Origin: Prostheceraeus crozeri
Lineage: Eukaryota > Platyhelminthes > Polycladida > Euryleptidae
Assembly: GCA_907163375.1 (NCBI GenBank)
Contig: CAJQUW010016186.1
Location: forward strand, 124,001 to 188,000
Direction: 5' to 3'
DNA length: 64,000 nucleotides
This document shows, one piece after another, positions 20,936 through 32,715 of this stretch. A program made the translations under genes and the position numbers. The notes beneath the pieces were generated by a model that saw only the letters and a program-made list of their open reading frames with translations, was not told where the DNA came from and did not search any database. Within the stretch, counting starts at the first letter, position 1. Each line of letters opens with the position of its first letter.

Positions 20936-21137
20936 AGCAGGGGAAAAGTCATCATCAGAAAATGCCTGACGGTCGCGAGGCCAAATTCCGGTCTTCTTGA
21001 ACCCATTTATGATGGTAGGGATTGTGAAGGCCTTACCAAAGGCACCACTGATCAGTGGTCCAACATCGTGAATGCTGAGGATTCTCGCGGGATTGGCTTG
21101 GTGCCAGCTGCGAACTGCCAGCAGCGAGTTGAGGGGT
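20925..21137 (-). pseudogene. pogo/Tigger-type transposase, C-terminal fragment
   Basis: About 65 residues: ILSIHDVGPLISGAFGKAFT, then the hallmark INGFKKTGIWPRDRQAFSDD and DFSPAQPTD. In pogo/Tigger (DDE_1) proteins this block lies just downstream of the last catalytic residue. No D residues of the core remain. It is joined at its 3' end to the truncated Ty3 gag. Confidence 0.8.
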
Positions 21138-21190
21138 GGCCCATAACACCCCACCTTCAGTGGCCCATAACTCCCCACCAACAGTATAAT
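21131..21190. repeat. Short repeat gaggggtggcccataac-ccccac
   Basis: The phrase gtggcccataac-ccccac occurs at about 21135 and 21163, and again at about 24170 on the other side of the hAT at 21490-24155. The 21190-21489 stretch holds no gene that I can see. Confidence 0.6.
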
Positions 21191-21851
21191 TATAGAAACA
21201 GCTGGATAATATACATGCGTAATACATTCCTGCTATTGACCTTTGTTTTTTGGAAGATGATCACCAAAGCTATGTTAATACAGTCAAATTGTTAATTTGT
21301 ACCCAAGCATGACTATGCTAGAAGAAAAAACACTTGTGCAAAAAGAGCTTTCGATTTTTGAAAAAACAGTAAATTGACCCAAAAAACAGAGAAAAATAAA
21401 ATTTCGCTCAGAAACTTCTTATGTACTTAGTTACGATGTTTTCGTTCATGTACACTTGAAAAATAAATTTCAGGTTGGATGGTTTAGTGCAGTGTTTCTC
21501 AAAGTCTTCATAAAAATCCTCCCCTACGCCTTCAGATTTTCTCACATCCTCCCCATCACAAAAATTAAAAAAAACTACGACTTTTTATCATAAAGTTCAT
21601 GACATAAACCATAACACTATAAATCCATTTGATCCATCATCATACAATTAAGAAAACCAGAACAACAAACCAAAATAGTTAATTATCTTACCAGGGGACC
21701 AAGAAATCAGGACTAGTGAGAACCATGAGCCTGGTGCTTGGACACTAAAGCCGAAATATCTGGAGAAAAACTGGTCAACTTTACACGAAGATCTCCTCGA
21801 ACAGAAATATCCAGACCACCTCTCTTTTTCGTCAACAAATCAGCGACAGCG

Positions 21852-23535
21852 CTAAAAGCACACAACTATATAAGTCGTTGGGAAGGGTAGAAGAGTCTGC
21901 TGTGCCTCAGTGGCCAACTTTGGATATTTTTCATTCACCTCTGTGTCCAGCCACATCATCTGACCTTTTGCTGAATGAATGGCCTTCATACTGACATCGT
22001 TTCTAAATTCCAGTAGCTCGTCTACTTGGTCAGGGTCCATCATTTGGATATCATCACTGTCAGTGTCAAATAAGAAAGGCTGAGCGATCCAGGAAGGAAA
22101 TTTCATTGATTTTAAATCCGTGAATCTGGAGTTTAAGTCGTCTGAGAGTGCAGAGAGATGGCGATTGATGATTCCCACTGCGTTATCTGAAACTTGGCAT
22201 TGACTCAAATGAGCAAACTGAGAAAAATCACCACGAGAGATCTGAGACCTCCAAAATGCCAACTTTGAAATAAATCCACAGATCTTGGTCTTGCAGTCAA
22301 TCATGGTCTTATTTGATCCTTGAAGGTCTTTATTCAAAACATTCAGCTTGCCGAAAATGTCAGCCAGATAGCAGATGAGATATCTTGTTTCTTCAGATTC
22401 AAGAAACTGAAAAAGTTAGCGATCAGCACCGAATTCTACAATTGTGTCGTATAACACCACAAATCTCTCGAGACACTTTCCTTTGGATAGCCACCTCACT
22501 TGTGTGTGAGGAAGAAGACGCACATAATCCTCGTTCATTTCTTCACAGAAAACCTTGAAGAGTCTCTCAGTTTTCGGATGAGATTTGATGAAGTTGATCA
22601 CTTTTATGCACTTTTTCATCACATCGTTGAGCTCCGGAGTTAGGCCCTGCGCCGGCAAATTCTCTCTGTGAAGAACACAGTGCACGGTGATCATCTCAGG
22701 GTAATCATCTTTGAGACGTTTCAACACACCATTCCTACGTCCCATCATGGTGGGAGCACCATTGGCAGCAGTGGAAACGATGTTTGAGATTGGAATTTCA
22801 TTAGAATCCAGAAAGGTTTTCACGACACTATAAATATCCCCGGCGGTAGAAGTGGTTTTTAATGATTCACAAAACAGCATCTCCTCCACAAACGTTGAGT
22901 TGAGTTGGAACCTGGCGTAAGCAAGTAGAAGGCACTCACTGTCTCGCACCGTTGTTTCGTCGAGGGCGAGAGAGAATTTGTTTTTTTTTGAAGGACTTTC
23001 ACCAATTTCGACTGAAGATGATACGCGATTTCATCAATCCGACGTCGAACGGTATCATTGCTAAGAGGCAACGCAGCAAGTTCCCGTTGGGCCTGTTTAC
23101 TCTCCTGCATCGTACGCAGGAAGATTTCGAAGGCCGGCTTCAGCAGTTTTTCACCATCAGTGTGGGGTCGGCCTTGCTTTCCGAGGAGATAACTGAGTTC
23201 GTAACTTGCTTGGAGGCCGCGGTCATTAAATTGGTTGCAGATTTAAACAGCAATTCTAGTTTCTGCTCTTTTGATTTTAACGATTTATCCCAGAGGCGCT
23301 TGAAATAATCGAGGGGCTTGTTCCGGTGCTCGGGATGAACTTTTGTAATATGTTCATCGAGCTTCACTGGCCGCATTGAGTCATTGCAAAATGATCTATA
23401 GCACAACAAACAGTACGGTCTTGTTTGGTCAGAAACATCACTGATAAATCCAAATTTCAAGTAGTCCGTGGAATATTGGCGAACTTTCCTTTTACTGTCT
23501 GATGACAATTGATCTACATCCCTGCGTTTTGGCAT
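21852..23535 (-). pseudogene. ZBED/SCAND3-like hAT transposase, frame-broken
   Basis: The N-terminal segment (23140-23535) begins MPKRRDVDQL and has a BED finger: RPYCLLCYRSFCNDSMRPVK then LDEHITKVHPEHRNKPLDYF. Subsequent pieces in other frames (22859-23110, 22416-22949) hold the RNase H-like core with STAANGAPTMMGRRNGVLKR and VRWLSKGKCLERF. The last piece (21852-22337) has a zinc/insertion region and a segment (LSALSDDLNSRFTDLKSMKF) typical of the family. I did not find the final dimerisation block. At least three frame changes make it inactive as read. Confidence 0.85.
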
Positions 23536-23838
23536 TGTAAAGAAATCACAACATAAACTGGCTCAGTTTTTGTCACAAATTGACTGAAGAAATGCGAACT
23601 CTATCTGCGGAAGGATCTAATTAACAAACGCATTGGCTTATCGTGCGTTAACTGCAATCGGACGCAGTAGGATAAGAACAGCATCGGAAGCAGTAGGAAA
23701 AGAACAGTTAGTTCTTGGGCCAATCAGAATTGTTCTCGACGCATAAGAGAACAGTGACTGTGTGTGTACGTGACACACGAAAGCAGGTGTGTCGCGCACC
23801 AAATATAGGCGAGAGAACAGCACGCACTTGGTAGAGTC

Positions 23839-23900
23839 CATAGAAATAAATTCCTGTGCATGAGCGGTTGGTGGCAAAGTAACAATAATTCATTTCTATG
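23839..23900. mobile_element. 62-bp miniature inverted element
   Basis: The ends catagaaat-aatt and aatt-atttctatg pair as ~13-bp inverted repeats. The 62 bp are flanked by perfect 8-bp direct repeats, gtagagtc (23831-23838 and 23901-23908). The TSD length is hAT-like. It lies inside the larger hAT, upstream of its transposase. Confidence 0.6.
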
Positions 23901-24369
23901 GTAGAGTCTAACAAAGCAGCTAGACTGGCCTAACGTGTGTCTCTACCGCACACCCGATTGTACGCGCGTGTAGGAGGGAAAGCATCATGCTTTATGTGTT
24001 GTACACATATGTATACATTATTTTCAACCGAGTTCTGAAAGTTTAGTAGCACTTTATCTACGATATTTCAGGTAGTTTCAATCCTCCCCAAATCCCCCCC
24101 TCACTGATTAAATTCCTCCCCTAGGGGTCCAAGTGGACCCCTTTGAGAAACATTGGTTTAGTGTATAGAGGGGTGGCCCATAACTCCCCACTCTCCCCTA
24201 CGTCTTCCATATACCGTATTTCTTCGAATAAGAGGCGCATCCGTGGGAGGAAAAAGTTAATGAGAGGCACATGCACAAAAATAAATGTAGGCCTATACAG
24301 CTGTCATATTACTCATACATGCAGGTTCTTGTACATTATTTTGATAACTGCGTCGGTCGAACGATGATA

Positions 24370-24622
24370 AATGTCATGTTTCACTTACCAAGTAGTTCTG
24401 CCGCTGGTCTCTCATTTTGCTTCTCCATTGAAGGCCATGTTCAGCTCGAGGTTCGATGGACATTAACATGATTTCTCAGGAATTCCATTTCTGCTTCGTA
24501 TTTCCACGTCTTCTGTACAACGGAGGATGAAGCAGAACCACTGCGAGGCTTCTTTTTTCTTCGTTGGATGGCTTTTGTGAAGTTATTCCTTAATCTCCCC
24601 CATCTTTTCTTCGCATCTGAAA
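24370..24622 (-). pseudogene. MADF domain, second half
   Basis: On the minus strand the sequence reads AKKRWGRLRNNFTKAIQRRK, the characteristic tryptophan-arginine helix of MADF domains. A frame change near 24560 leads into a region matching the following W-x-Y-x2-E-M-x-F helix. The N-terminal half, and perhaps an exon, is upstream or lost. It is expected to bind the element ends and help import the transposase into the nucleus. Confidence 0.6.
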
Positions 24623-25014
24623 TATATCAGCGAAAATGAGTTGTTATTGATAATATTTGAAGTTATTGACTTATCATGATTTAATGCAATTTAATTTCTA
24701 TTCAAGGGCTAGATGTTCAAATAAGTATGTTGTCATAAATTCTTGATATTTATATAATAATCAACATTTTAATAATGATACTTTATTCCGGGTTTCCTCG
24801 GACCTACAAAATTTGGTATCAAATAGCTCCTCAGCGAAACTTTAGAACTTCACCTTAAAGTTCGAAAGATAATTTTAGCTATTTGATTGTTTAGTGATAC
24901 GAGCTAAATGATTAAGGAATCAGCTATTTTCTTGAGAAAGGAAACATTGACTTTTCCTCCTGCGACATTGTTAATCCCGAGCGTAGCGAAATTACATAAT
25001 AATTACAACAAAAA

Positions 25015-25988
25015 TTGTGCAATAATTTTTCATGCAGTATAAATGAAATGATATATTTTTCTATATTTTACAAATTTCTGGCAACAGGGACATCTTATCA
25101 TTCATTTGGATATAACTTCAGATTGGCTCACAACAATGTGGCTAGAATAGTGAGGACGACATGTGCAGCAATATGGGATACTCTTCTTCTAATTTGCTTC
25201 CCAAAGATGACAAAGGAAAGTTGGAAAGAAAAGGCCGAACGGTTTGAACAGCTATGGGACTTTGAAACATGTATCGGAGCAATAGATGGAAAACACGTTA
25301 GAATCAATTGTCCCTCTCATGGAGGATCTCTGTTCTTTAATTATAAGACGTTTCACTCAGTCCAACTTCAAGCAGTTGCCGATGCTGATTTGTTCTTCGT
25401 TATGGTTGATGTGGGTGATTACGGCAGCAACAGTGATGGTTCTGCTTTTAAGAATTCGGCATTTGGACGAATGATGAGCCAGCATTACCGGAACCAAAGA
25501 TTACTACTTCTGGTGTTTCGCTACCGTTTTGTTTCGTGGCTGATGAAGCATATCCTCTTAAGGTAAACCTAATGAAGCCATACAGCTCTAGAAATTTGGA
25601 TAATTCCAAAAGAGTGTTCAATCAACGGCTTTCACGAGCTAGGAAGGAAGTGGAATGCACTTTTGGAATCCTTTCTAAAAAATGGGAGATATTTCAACGG
25701 CCAACTACTCTAGAAACCGAGAATGCAGTCACTGTTATCAGGGCAGCATGTTGTCTTCATAATTTTGTTCGGCAAAGAGACGGAAAAAACACGATTTACC
25801 CGCTACAAATGAAAGGTCAAAGTTCTTTCTTAGATTGGGAAGCGAACGCTAACGTCGGTAGATCGAACGATCCAGCCAATCTAGCAAGGGAAAATTTCAA
25901 GAAGTACTTTATGACTGAATCTGGAGGTTTGTCTTGGATCAATGACCTAGTCTGCATTTATAGATTGAAAATGTCTTTTCATAAATAG
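25015..25988 (+). pseudogene. Harbinger (DDE_Tnp_4) transposase, one frameshift
   Basis: The first frame (25015-25566) has the N-terminal helix region (SYHSFGYNFRLAHNNVARIV), first catalytic Asp in CIGAIDGKHVRINCP and second Asp in FVMVDVGDYGSNSDG. A single-base frame change near 25510-25540 leads to the second frame (25536-25988) with ADEAYPLKVNLMKPY, then the catalytic Glu in ARKEVECTFGILSKKW and a C-terminal NFVRQRDG tail. The active-site residues are all present, so only the frameshift appears disabling. Confidence 0.85.
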
Positions 25989-25990
25989 TA

Positions 25991-27300
25991 AACATATTTT
26001 ATGGAATGAATTATGCTGTTTTTTCGTAGTTCATTATCTTGGTCGAAATATGCAAGCATTATGTATGTAGGGTAAAATGGGGTGAATCGGACACCATTTC
26101 TGCGAAACTGATATTTCAACCAGAGTATTATGAATATGCCACTGACTAATATACCAATTTATTGTATTTAACATATAGTTTTAGTACATAAACTTAAGTT
26201 TGATTCTAATACAACACCAGTGACTCATACAATTACAAAAAGCAGTAGATCAAGCATCAAGTAAATTGTGAAACGGACATCAGAGACCTCAATACTCGAT
26301 ATCGTACTTAGGCCTATGAAAAATAGAATAACATGTATGAGAAAATAGTATAGGCCTATATATCACAAATAGAATAGTTACAGGGGAGACCGGGGCAGGT
26401 TGTTATATTTTTTGATTTTTTGAGATAGAGACTAAAGTAGAACTAATTGTGCTAGCTATCTGAATTTTTCTCATGAAACATATTCAAAACATGATAAAAA
26501 TCTTAGAAGTAGTAGAACTCAGAAAAGTTGAGTACTTTTCCTGTGATAAGCGTTTGAAAAAGAGTAAAAATCTGTAACAACCTGCCCCGCATACGGGCAG
26601 GCTCTAACAGTAACAGTATACTGGGTTGGTTGTTGCAAAGTTAGAAATTATGCAATTTGATTGATGTAATCATAAATTCTATCTAAATACGCAATGATAT
26701 TCATTTTGTTATATCAAAACACACCAGATATCAGCAAAAAAAGTTTTTTATCTGTAGCACGAACGAGACATTAATTCAAGCTTATTTGGAGGTGAAAGTG
26801 TTACAGAATGCTTCCACTTTTCTGTATTATAAATAAAAACAAGACCTGTTTCACCACTCAAGAGCTCAGCTGTTCGAGGTGTGCATTTTATATAAACAGA
26901 TGAACGTTTAAACAAGTAAATCACAATCAATTAAATACATTAAACACAACATTCCTCCTTCTTAATCCGAATCACCCATCTATTGATCCGATCAATCCAT
27001 TGATTGAATAGAAGCACTGAAATGAGTCACTCGTCAATACACCGGCACCGAAGAACTATAAGATAGAAAATGCATAATTTGCACGCAATAGTCTATGGGA
27101 TGATTTCATAAAACACATGACAATCCGATGCACAGAACATAAAAGTATAAGCTTTACATTTTACAAAATCAGCTTTATACTTAGTAACAAGAATACCTTT
27201 ATATGTACGAAATTTACTTCAATCAACGTGATTATCAAATTTACAGATTTGCAATAGATACTATCAAACAACTTTCATGAAATATCAAAATGTTGATCAT
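25991..27300. other. Non-coding, with one MITE
   Basis: AT-rich. It contains gggtaaaatggggtgaatcgg at about 26070, which resembles a DNA-transposon end without a visible partner, and the MITE listed separately. No protein-like frames. The LTR of the Ty3 fragment that follows would be expected near 26940-27300, but I could not find a second copy to prove it. Confidence 0.5.
26391..26589. mobile_element. ~200-bp MITE with cggggcaggttgtta ends
   Basis: cggggcaggttgtta at 26391-26405 is matched by its complement at 26575-26589. The interior is AT-rich. A further cgggcag lies just outside on the right. The target duplication is unclear. Confidence 0.65.
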
Positions 27301-27309
27301 GCTAATAAT

Positions 27310-28005
27310 TCAAGAAAACATAAAACGATCTACAGGTTTAGCAGTCCGCGTACTACGAGATCGAGCAATACCACACACAGGGTTAGGGCTATCATCTGAT
27401 ACGTCATCATCATTAGTCCTACCTAACTCATTGACTTCATTCCTCAAATTTGCTTGTGGATCTATTATCCCGACCTCTTCACCTGTCACTACATCTGCAT
27501 GACCCTCATCTCTTTCCTCCTCAAAGTTAAATTTCTTCGGTTTGACTTGAGATTCGTGACGCCGTACGATTTGTCCACCTTTGCCTTCCAACTCCATCAT
27601 CTTTCCTCGATGCTGTATAATTTCGCCGAATTGATACTCTTTTTTCAAAGGCAGTTTATAGAATCCTGTATTCTGTAACGTTTTCGTAGGTGTCCTCACG
27701 TCTCTTCCTAGCAACATCATTGCCGGAGTGATTCCCGTCGTCGAATGAGGTATATTTCTAAAACTCATTAAGAACCTATCGGCTGCCTTTTTCAAATCAT
27801 GTGCACGATTAACTCTCACATGCTCTTTGAAAGTACGAACCATTCTTTCTGCCAATCCGTTACTGCGTGGCGAATACTCCGAAGATGTGAGATGCTGACA
27901 CCCATTGTTAAACAACCATGCCTCCAGTTCCTTAGCGATCAAGCTCGGTCCATTGTTGGAAACTAGAGTTTCTGGGATTCCAAATCGAGAAAAAATGTTT
28001 CGCAA
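27310..28005 (-). pseudogene. Integrase core and C-terminal domain
   Basis: Second catalytic Asp is replaced by Asn in ETLVSNNGPSLIAKEL (normally SDNG), and the Glu is in PRSNGLAERMVRTFKEHV. The first Asp lies in the next piece (HIDFGEINGQTFLVFVDAFS). The C-terminal segment QFGEIIQHRGKMMELEGKG resembles the GPY/F region, then an acidic tail. The Asn at the second active-site position should abolish activity. Confidence 0.85.
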
Positions 28006-28050
28006 AGAATTCTGTAACGTATTTTCTTTTATATCCTTGGCGATATAAAT

Positions 28051-29049
28051 TTATGGCCACCTACTGAAAGCGTCCACGAAGACTAAGAATGTCTGACCAT
28101 TGATTTCTCCAAAATCAATATGAACTCGTTCAAATTGCTTTCTTACCTCAGGCCAACTACTCCATTGCTTTGCGTTTGATGATTTCGGTTTCAAGGCTGA
28201 GCATTCAGGACAATTACGTATCATTTCCTCAATCATTTTTGACATACCTGGCCAATAGAAACTATTTCTTGCATGGCTTTTACACTTTTCGATACCGAAA
28301 TGATCTCGATGGATTTCCTGAAGCACAATATGTCTCAATTCATCGGGAATGACTAATGCATTTCCTTTATACACGAGACCATCAACAATTGTTAGGTCAT
28401 TTTTTACGTTCTTGAATTCAATCAAGCGAGAATCAATAACTTTCGGAAATCCAGTACGAATATAATCTTTTAAGGTTGTCCACTTCTCCTCCTTCATGAT
28501 TCGAGTCAATTGCGTTTGGATCTGCGGTAACGGAGTATGCCAAATCATGTTGATACTCATTTCTTTACCTTCAACATTACCACATCTGGACAATAAGTCC
28601 GCCAAGTGCATATCTTCAGATCGCGCGCACTCAATATCGAAATCGTAGGCCATTAGGGTGATTGCCCACCTTTGCAATCTAGCTGCCGTAATTGTATTCA
28701 CACCTTTCTGTTTGTCAAAAATAAAAGTTAGCGGTTTATGATCGGTGATCAATTTGAATTTTCGATTCAAGAGAAATTTTGACAGCTTTTTAATCGACCA
28801 GACTATTCCCAAAGCCTCACGCTCTATTTGACTATATGACTGTTCTGCTTTTGTCAAAATCTTCGACACCGCCATAACTGGATATCCGCTCTGTTCCAGA
28901 ATTCCTGCTATTCCTTTCTGGCTAGCATCACATGTAAGAGTAACTGGTTCATCAGGATGGTACGGCCTCAACAATAATGGGCTCAATAAACATTTCTTGA
29001 TGATATCAATTGCCTTCTTTTCCGCAGCACCCATGCGAAACTGAAACAT
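28051..29049 (-). pseudogene. RNase H, integrase zinc finger and start of the core
   Basis: RNase H motifs LTCDASQKGIAGILEQSGYP, IEREALGIVWSIKKLSKF and LITDHKPLTFIF, then HLADLLSRCGNVEGK. The integrase HHCC finger follows: HRDHFGIEKCKSHARNSFYW and CPECSALKPKSSNAKQWSSW. The start of the core is VHIDFGEINGQTFLVFVDAF. It ends out of register with the next piece near 28040. Confidence 0.88.
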
Positions 29050-29213
29050 CTTTTTTTAACAAATGGTATAACGGAGCTGTCTTATCCGTCAAATTTCGGA
29101 AATACTTAGCATAAAACTGCAGACTCCCTAACCAGCTTTGAAGTTCCTTTTTGTCTGATGGGTATTTGGCAACTCGAATTGTTTCAACTGCGGTACGATT
29201 TGGTCTAAGACCC

Positions 29214-29497
29214 TCATGTGTGATAGTGTGCCCAAGGAAGGGGGGTTTTGCTAAACTCGCACTTACTGTGGTTTATAGCAACGTTATGATCCTGCAATCT
29301 GGTCAACAACCGATTCAAATTTTCATCATGTTCCGCCGTGTCCTTCCCCATTACTAGAATGTCATCCATATATGAAATGACACCTGAAAGCCCTCTGAGG
29401 ATTTTCACAAGAACTGATTCAAAGATTCCTGGACTCGCACTAATTCCATACGGCAATCGCTCATACCTGTAAAGCCCGAACGGAGTGTTAATTGTAG
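29214..29497 (-). pseudogene. Ty3-type RT, central part
   Basis: Reads TINTPFGLYRYERLPYGISA, SPGIFESVLVKILRG and the catalytic box VISYMDDILVMGKD, then HNVAINHSKCEFSKT. Its 5' end is cut by the hAT terminus at 29498. It continues after a frame change near 29214 into the thumb (29050-29210). Confidence 0.85.
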
Positions 29498-29733
29498 CAG
29501 TGGCGTAGGGTGATGCTTCAAATAGGTATTCAAGAGTGATACAAAAATCAGTCATCACAAGATCATTTCTGCATTCATTGAATAAAGCCTAAACATGTAC
29601 GCACGTGTATACGGATATAATGTAGAATGAAACACTAAGATTTATAAATCAATCATTCTCGATTATTCGATTCAGTACATGTGGAAATAAAAACCAGAAT
29701 TTGTAGTCATGAGATGCATGGTGTATTATAGGC

Positions 29734-31954
29734 CTATACCTTGAAGGTAAGACAGAGACGCCGATCCTTCATCAAACAAAACTGATCAATCACCTGATCA
29801 TAAAAATCAGACTTGGAGATAATTTCAGAAAACAGTTTCTTTTCAACGTCTATTAGCATCAACTGTGCAAGTCGCGTCTGACCCATTGTGTTTCTTGCAC
29901 ATGTTTTTAAGCGCTTCAGCACACTAAAAGTACGTTCACATGAAACGCTCGTCAGAGGGATAGTCAATGCCACATGCAAAAAACAAGATATATTGGGCAA
30001 TGCCTTCAAAATACCACTGACATGAAGGGCTTTCAGAAAAGTGCTAACTCCTCCAGATTCTAACTTTCGAAGTGAGTCGAAAGTCGAGTCACTCTTCAAA
30101 GTTCTCAATTCAATTTTGAATTGTATTTTATCGATACCCTTGGTCATTTCTGGGTATCGACTGAAAAACAGGTTTATCAACCGATCGAATTCATTGTCAT
30201 GCAACTGTTGATCATCAATCATAAAATACAACAAATTGATCCACTCGTGCTGGAAAAATCTTGAAATCGATCAGACAAATGACTCAAAATGACATCAATC
30301 ACTTCAAAGGAGAGTCTCCTACATTTGTCCTGGGTGCACTTTGTGTCGTCATTTGTGATATTATATCCACTGTCAGCAAACGCCTTTGCACTGGGTTGGC
30401 GTTGGCGCTTCTTTCTCTACAGCGCACTCCAAACGATCAGAAATCTCACTCCAAACATTCTCAAAAGAATCTGACTGTCTCAAAGCACTCAAGTAAGATC
30501 TGTAGTCATCCAGTCTGCTCTGAACGAGGAGAGGATCAACTTTTGGACACTGCGGGCCCATGCCTTCGCCTCGTTTCTGGTCATGGATGTGTTGGTTCGA
30601 TCATTCGAAATTTTGTCTAAATGTTGAAGTATTTCGACAAAAAAATTGTCAAAAATTTTGATTGATTTCCCTCGCGATAGCCATCGTGTCTGAGAAAGCG
30701 AAGGTATGCGCGTGGTGAGACCTGAGGCGCGCTTCGGAGAGGAGCGAAAAAAAGAGGTGATGTTCTCTAAAGTTCCAAAAAATAAATCGATATCGTCAAT
30801 TGCTGAACATGCCTGCCTGAGAACAAGTGCCAATTTGTGGGCAATGATTAAAATGTGCTGATGGCCATCGATCAAGAATTATTCTACTCACCGAGTTGTG
30901 CAAACCTGCCATGTTCTGAGCTCCATCATAAGATTGTCCAACGATATTTGAATCATCAGTAACACCGACGCTTTCAAGGCTGTTGATTACAATTTCGGCC
31001 AGAGACGCTGCTCGACGATCTTCTGAAACATCACGTAGGTCGATCATGTGTTCGTATAGTGTTCCATCATGGATGATTCGAACGGCTACACACATCTGAC
31101 TTGTGTTGCTGATGTCGGAAGTTTCATCGGCCAGAACTGCCAAACAGGAAGCTCCTTTGATCCGAGTGCAAATCTCGTTGAACAAAAGTCGATGTAGACA
31201 AAAAATTATGTCATTCTGTATATCGGGAGACAATCCACTGAATACAGCATTTTCATTTGTCAACATTTCTGCGACGATGCTGTTATTGCTGTAGTTGCTC
31301 AGTAGACGAATTTGATCGACGTAGTTTCCTCTGAAGGATTCCTCCGAAGATTCGCGATGTCCGCGAAATGGTATCCCATGCATAGCGAGGTAGACCGCAG
31401 CGTCGATGTGGTGCTGAAGGGCTATTCGGTTCTTTCGAACCTGATCGTTGTGCCGTCGGATTTGCAGTTGGCGACCTTCGACGATGGAACTTTGGATATT
31501 CACAGTCCCGATCAGTGAATATGACAACACAGCAGATACATGGTCTTTCGATCTATTGTACATCTTGATCAGGTTAGAGAGATTTCCCAAGTCCGTGACG
31601 CCGGCTGAAGTCCAACATGAAGATGTTTTCCTCTTGAAGATTAAACATAGGTAACAAAAAAACCGACGCCTAGTTTCGCATCCACAAAGCCATTCAGCAT
31701 ATCAGATTGTACTGTTTGTTGAAGTCGCATTGTCTTTTGCCATCGAAGCGAAAATGAGGATGCGGTGGGCCGTTGTTTTTCAAGCGAAGTCTGTCTGCGT
31801 AGGTAATGTCAGATTGTGGGGTGTTTAACAAAAATTCCACAGAAGTCTGTTCCGAGTTATTTGCTGCCATTCCACGTTTGGAGTTAGTGCAGAAATGTAT
31901 GCAGTCAAATGTTCTGTCCAGTTTTGTAGCCCGAAGATTTACACAAAGCTTCAA
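29734..31954 (-). pseudogene. ZMYM/DUF4371-type hAT transposase, frame-broken
   Basis: From the N-terminus: a short lead (31694-31954) with NNGPPHPHFRFDGKRQCDFN, as in TTF-type/ZMYM hAT proteins. Then DUF4371-like core (30796-31590) with AVYLAMHGIPFRGHRESSEE, CLAVLADETSDISNTSQMCV and GQSYDGAQNMAGLHNSVSRI. Next a piece (30489-30875) with TRWLSRGKSIKIFDNF, and the dimerisation domain (29734-30234) with SVSCERTFSVLKRLKTCARN. Several frame changes separate the pieces, so it is inactive as read unless some gaps are introns. Confidence 0.85.
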
Positions 31955-32286
31955 GTGTTGCCCCGCTCATCCGTTATCCACCTGAAGCAAAATCTCATCG
32001 CCTGTCTCAATACTAATCAACCTCACTGGTTGAATAGATGGATTTATCCCACCTCATTCTCACATGTGTCGAAAGCAGTATCAGAGTAATAACAAAAACA
32101 GATGTCAGACATTTCGCCTGCATTTTCCGATCTCCCACGTCCTATTCAACTGGTCAACTTGAATACTGTACATGTAGAGCGGCTTCTGAGAAAGTAAATC
32201 TCACTGATAGCACTGAGTGTCTGTGTTAATCAAGGAGGCACTGCGCTGATGGATTTCACAGCGGGTGAGGGAATTTCCGGGTGTCA

Positions 32287-32715
32287 AGTCACTTCGACCC
32301 CCTGACATTTCGACCCCATAAATTAAGTCATCTTAATTGACCCCATGAAATTCGGGGTTATCAAATCCACGCTTCTGCATAGTGCGTTGTCTACAGATAT
32401 AGATAAATTGATGTGCTCTGTTCAATTTCCTGCCCATTAGCTGGCTGTTACAAGCTCCATCTGTCTGTTTCATCGATTTTAACATCTATCAAAGATTTCA
32501 AATTCTTTGTGGGGTTATCGTGTTGTGGGTTATTATTTCATCGTGTTGTGGGTTATTTTTCCTGATGGATATTTCGGCTGTAATTTGCATTCATTAGTTA
32601 AAGTATGGCTCGTAGGGGTCTATTCTGCCTATCTGAAGTGGATTCACTCAGTGATAATCGATTTATGGTGTAATAACTAATAATGGGGTCGAAATGTCAG
32701 GGGGTCGAAGTGACT
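32287..32715. mobile_element. 429-bp MITE with 33-bp inverted ends
   Basis: agtcacttcgaccccctgac at 32287 and its complement ending at 32715, 33 bp each and nearly perfect. The interior has a short direct repeat of tcgtgttgtgggttatt (about 32518-32562). No coding. The target duplication is uncertain. The 32716-33000 stretch shows nothing further. Confidence 0.8.

Larger units (their letters stand above)
21490..24155 (-). mobile_element. ZBED/SCAND3-type hAT element
   Basis: Ends CAGTGTTTCTCAAA at 21490 and the complement of CAATGTTTCTCAAA ending at 24155. The target duplication gtttagtg is perfect (21482-21489 and 24156-24163). The transposase lies on the minus strand in several frames (23535 down to 21852). 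A 62-bp miniature inverted insert lies at 23839-23900. The clean TSD suggests moderate age, but the gene is broken. Confidence 0.93.
24165..25990 (+). mobile_element. PIF/Harbinger element (MADF partner plus transposase)
   Basis: A minus-strand MADF-domain exon (about 24370-24622) lies head-to-head with a plus-strand DDE transposase (25015-25988). This divergent two-gene layout is the standard one for Harbinger elements. I could not define the ends or the 3-bp target duplication. The sequence between (24640-25010) is AT-rich and may hold the promoters and an N-terminal exon. Confidence 0.75.
27310..29497 (-). mobile_element. Ty3-type element, 3' half (RT to integrase), cut by a hAT
   Basis: Minus-strand pieces: RT (29497 to about 29214), RNase H and integrase zinc finger (29049-28051), integrase core and C-terminus (28005-27310). 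There is a frame break between each piece. The RT stops at the hAT end at 29498, and its missing N-terminal part does not reappear beyond 33006. Confidence 0.85.

Noticed and set aside
21131-24200. The gaggggtggcccataac repeats as LTRs around the hAT
   Set aside because: They are about 20 bp long, occur twice on one side, and the hAT inside has its own clean ends and duplication.
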